From Streptosporangiaceae bacterium (GTDB lineage Bacteria; Actinomycetota; Actinomycetes; Streptosporangiales; Streptosporangiaceae), in contig JASIGS010000377.1 of NCBI GenBank assembly GCA_030052355.1, positions 1 through 9,159 on the forward strand: a DNA stretch of 9,159 nucleotides, given 5' to 3'. The position numbers were made by a program, and so were the translations under genes. Of the stretch, positions 7,058-9,159 are shown in pieces (position 1 is the stretch's first letter; each line of letters opens with the position of its first letter). The notes under the pieces are model-generated. The model saw nothing but the letters and a program-made list of their open reading frames with translations, was not told the DNA's origin and did not search any database.

Positions 7058-7666
7058 GTGCGCTTTGCAGACTCTGACCAGAACGGCAGGCCAGCGGGGC
7101 CAGTGCCGATCAAGGTGCTGGTGGCGGGCGGGTTCGGCGCGGGCAAGACCACCTTGGTTGGCGCGGTCAGCGAGATCAGACCGCTCCGCACCGAGGAGAT
7201 TCTCAGCGAGCGCAGCACGGCCGTCGACGTACTCGACGGTGTCGAGGACAAGACCACGACGACCGTTGCGATGGACTTCGGCCGCATCACCATCGGGGAC
7301 GACCTCGTCCTATACCTCTTCGGCACTCCTGGCCAGCACAGATTCTGGTTCATGTGGGACGAGCTCGCGCTCGGCGCACTCGGCGCCGTCGTGCTGGCCG
7401 ACACGCGACGGCTGGCCGACAGCTTCCCCTCCGTCGACTACTTCGAGCAGTGCCGCCTGCCCTTCGTGGTGGCGGTCAACTGCTTCGACGGCGCCAAGGT
7501 CTTCCGGCCCGAGGCCGTACGCGCAGCGCTCGACCTTGATCCGGGAATCCCGGTCGTGATGTGTGATGCCCGCGAGCGCCGGTCCTGCCGTGACGTCTTG
7601 ATCATTCTCGTCGAGCACGCGATCAGGCTGCTGAACGAGCCTCAGCAGGTCACGACCGCCAGATGA
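7058..7666 (+). CDS. cvnD: Conservon small GTPase CvnD
   Basis: A 202-residue P-loop GTPase of the conservon family. Walker A is GGFGAGKT (24-31). The switch I region is rich in threonine (DKTTTTVAMDFG, 64-75). The G3 region reads LFGTPGQHRF (87-96), where glycine stands in the place of the usual DxxG aspartate, as I recall for this family. G4 is NCFD (141-144) in place of NKxD. The core RFWFMWDEL (95-103) is a strong family signature. CvnD is expected to switch between GDP and GTP states under control of CvnA and CvnB. The start is GTG 7058 on ribosome-binding-site grounds; ATG 7049 is possible. cvnC, which usually lies directly before cvnD, is missing: the gap from the cvnB stop is only 63 nt. 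The 3' end overlaps the convergent phosphatase gene by 17 nt. Confidence 0.92.
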   Translation: MRFADSDQNGRPAGPVPIKVLVAGGFGAGKTTLVGAVSEIRPLRTEEILSERSTAVDVLDGVEDKTTTTVAMDFGRITIGDDLVLYLFGTPGQHRFWFMWDELALGALGAVVLADTRRLADSFPSVDYFEQCRLPFVVAVNCFDGAKVFRPEAVRAALDLDPGIPVVMCDARERRSCRDVLIILVEHAIRLLNEPQQVTTAR

Positions 7667-8744
7667 GGGCGAGCGCGCAGTCGTCGGTGTTGCCGCGCCC
7701 GCCGAGCATGGCCTGCACCAGGTTGTCGGCGCCTGCGCTGAAGCCCGTCGTGACGAGCCGGTCCGCCTCCCCGAGCAGGCGGTCGATGCCCGCGTCAATG
7801 TCCCGTCCGGGCACCTCCACCAGGCCATCGGTGTAGAGCATCAGCGCGTCGCCTGGCCGCAGCGCTCCCCGCTCCGGCCGTTCGCGCAGGTCGGCCACGA
7901 CGCCGAGAACTATGCCGCGGGCGCTGGTGAGCCGCCACGTGCCGCTGCCAGCCTCGAAGTGAGCGGCAGGCAGGTGCCCGGCAGAGGAGATCACGTAGTC
8001 GCCGGTGACCAGGTCGAGCGAGAGGTGTATGGCGGTGACGAAAGTCTCTGGCGGGCCGCCACGCTGCAAGTAGGCATTGCACGCGGGCAGAAACTCGGCG
8101 TGTGGCACCGAGCCGAGCAGGCCGCCGAAGGCTCCGGACAGCAGCAGCGCCCGGGTACCGGCGTCCAGTCCCTTCCCGGCGACGTCGACGAGCGCCAACT
8201 CCAGCACCTTGCCGTCACACGCCGAGACGAGAAAGTCACCGCCGAACGACGCCCCGCCGGCCGGGCGTAGCACCGACACCGCGTGCCAGCCGTCGGGTAG
8301 CTCGGGCAGCTGCCCTTGCGCCCGGATCCGGTCCCGCAGCTCGATGAGCATATGGTCGCCGCGCAGGCCCTTCATGCCGAGCTTCTCCCTGGTCCGGGCC
8401 AGGACATCGGCGAACAGCGCGGTGACCACGATCGTCGCCGCGATGGCCGGGTCGGCACGGTGATGCAGGAAGTCGACGGCCAGCATGACGGCGACGATCG
8501 CGAACAGAATCCGCAGCGCCCGCGGCCAGAGGAGCAAGCCGCCGGCCAGGATCGGCAGGATCATCACCCCGGCGGAGACCCAGCCGCTCGACGTCTCGGC
8601 GACCGTGACCCCGATCGCGACGACCAGAATGGCCAGGCCGGCCGCCATCCGGCGGTTCCTGGTGATGAACTGGCGCCTAAGCCGGCCGCGCTGACGTCGC
8701 GCGGTCACCTTGGCCGCGGTCCATAGTCGGTGGGTAACAACCAT
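7650..8744 (-). CDS. Membrane-anchored PP2C/SpoIIE-type serine phosphatase (RsbU-like)
   Basis: A 364-residue protein with about three to four N-terminal membrane helices (about 33-50, 54-73, 77-93, 98-115), a short helical linker (about 116-145) and a C-terminal SpoIIE/PP2C phosphatase domain (about 150-364). The metal-binding motifs are all present: FGGDF (Asp170), VDVAGKG (Asp187), SSAGHLPA (254-260), LYTDGLVE (Asp306) and NTDDCALAL (Asp354/355), so it should be an active Mn/Mg-dependent Ser/Thr phosphatase. Relatives often dephosphorylate anti-anti-sigma factors, but no such partner is visible here. No PAS or GAF sensor domain is seen, so input would come through the membrane part. The start is ATG 8744-8742 with only an AGG abutting it; an in-frame GTG at residue 13 is an alternative. 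It converges on cvnD with a 17-nt overlap (7650-7666). Confidence 0.9.
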   Translation of the reverse strand: MVVTHRLWTAAKVTARRQRGRLRRQFITRNRRMAAGLAILVVAIGVTVAETSSGWVSAGVMILPILAGGLLLWPRALRILFAIVAVMLAVDFLHHRADPAIAATIVVTALFADVLARTREKLGMKGLRGDHMLIELRDRIRAQGQLPELPDGWHAVSVLRPAGGASFGGDFLVSACDGKVLELALVDVAGKGLDAGTRALLLSGAFGGLLGSVPHAEFLPACNAYLQRGGPPETFVTAIHLSLDLVTGDYVISSAGHLPAAHFEAGSGTWRLTSARGIVLGVVADLRERPERGALRPGDALMLYTDGLVEVPGRDIDAGIDRLLGEADRLVTTGFSAGADNLVQAMLGGRGNTDDCALALIWRS

Positions 8745-8745
8745 C

Positions 8746-8763
8746 CTGGCGGCACTGTACCGG
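8746..8763 (-). promoter_or_regulatory. Copy 1 of the CCGGTACA-N4-CGCCAG motif, at the phosphatase start
   Basis: On the minus strand this reads CCGGTACA, then GTGC, then CGCCAG, ending one base before the phosphatase ATG. It contains TACAGT (8759-8754), which has the TAnnnT form of a -10 box. If used, transcription would begin at or very near the ATG, giving a leaderless or very short-leader mRNA, consistent with the absence of a ribosome binding site. Confidence 0.4.
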
Positions 8764-8877
8764 TCTTGCGCGGGTTAGGGCACCAGCCTTCCACCCCGGG
8801 ATCCGGGCGGCAACAAGGGGGGAACGAGCCTGGCAGGCCCCCGGTCGCACGCCAAGCCGGTGGCGCTCTGGCATTGC

Positions 8878-8895
8878 CCGGTACAACCGCGCCAG
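8878..8895 (+). promoter_or_regulatory. Copy 2 of the CCGGTACA-N4-CGCCAG motif, upstream of the right-edge gene
   Basis: On the plus strand this reads CCGGTACA, then ACCG, then CGCCAG. It matches copy 1 at all 14 fixed positions with the same 4-nt spacing and faces the opposite way, toward the gene beginning at 8967. It contains TACAAC, a possible -10-like hexamer. The two copies bound the divergent intergenic region. Confidence 0.4.
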
Positions 8896-8966
8896 ACTTG
8901 TCGGCAGAAGGGTGCCTGCCCGGGGACGAGCAACGGGACCCCGGAGTTCGCACGGGCGAGGACGGC

Positions 8967-9159
8967 ATGGTTGCGATCAAGATCACGGTGGACGCGGCGA
9001 TGCGGGCCAGGGATGTCTCCCGGCCCGACGCCACGGATGAGCAGCGCGCCGAAGCCAGCGGCGCAGGCGCGCCCGCCGGACAGCCGCTAACCCGCAGCGC
9101 CCTCACCCGGCCAGCCGCGCGGCCGGCGGAGCGACCGGGAGGCATGGACTCGCCACGTG
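8967..9159 (+). CDS. N-terminus of an unrecognised protein (runs off the window)
   Basis: An ATG at 8967 opens a frame with no stop to the window end (64 codons plus one base). GAGGA (8958-8962) lies 4 nt before it, a fair ribosome binding site. The first codons show strong third-position G/C bias. The protein begins MVAIKITVDAAMRARDVSRP and then turns Ala/Pro/Arg/Gly-rich, so the N-terminus looks like a short ordered segment before a flexible linker. I do not recognise the family and assign no function. It is divergent from the phosphatase gene with a 222-nt intergenic region between them. Confidence 0.6.
   Translation, partial: MVAIKITVDAAMRARDVSRPDATDEQRAEASGAGAPAGQPLTRSALTRPAARPAERPGGMDSPR

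Noticed and set aside
8795..8807. CCCGG-GAT-CCGGG small hairpin in the phosphatase upstream region
   Set aside because: A 5-bp GC-only stem is expected by chance at this base composition.

Overview
High-GC DNA (roughly 70% G+C by eye, genes with strongly G/C-biased third codon positions) from an actinobacterium. The strongest taxonomic clue is a 'conservon', a gene cluster largely confined to Actinobacteria, accompanied by a hopanoid-pathway gene. The sequence alone does not allow a genus call.

Layout. Positions 1-85 hold the edge of a gene whose strand is uncertain, followed by two GC-rich hairpins. On the minus strand lie an HtrA-like membrane-anchored serine protease with a PDZ domain (246-1811) and, upstream of it, hpnE for hydroxysqualene dehydroxylase (1945-3396). 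An unusually long divergent intergenic region (3397-4047) with AT-rich islands separates hpnE from a plus-strand conservon: cvnA (sensor kinase with NIT-like extracellular domain, 4048-6552), cvnB (roadblock/LC7, 6581-6994) and cvnD (small GTPase, 7058-7666). A membrane-bound PP2C/SpoIIE-type phosphatase on the minus strand (7650-8744) converges on cvnD and overlaps it by 17 nt. A second divergent intergenic region (8745-8966) then leads to the start of an unrecognised plus-strand gene that runs off the window (8967 onward).

How the parts fit. CvnA, CvnB and CvnD are expected to form a membrane-associated signalling complex in which a receptor kinase-like protein acts with a roadblock protein and a Ras-like GTPase. 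The usual fourth member, CvnC (DUF742), which normally sits between cvnB and cvnD, is missing: only 63 nt separate the two genes. This is the main anomaly of the window. The convergent phosphatase may be a functional partner or only a neighbour. HpnE and the HtrA-like protease both concern the cell envelope, but nothing else of the hopanoid pathway is visible.

No tRNA, rRNA, CRISPR array, insertion sequence or phage gene was seen. The best unexplained non-coding signal is a 14-of-14-position matching inverted motif pair (CCGGTACA-N4-CGCCAG) at both ends of the 8745-8966 intergenic region, each copy pointing toward one of the divergent genes.
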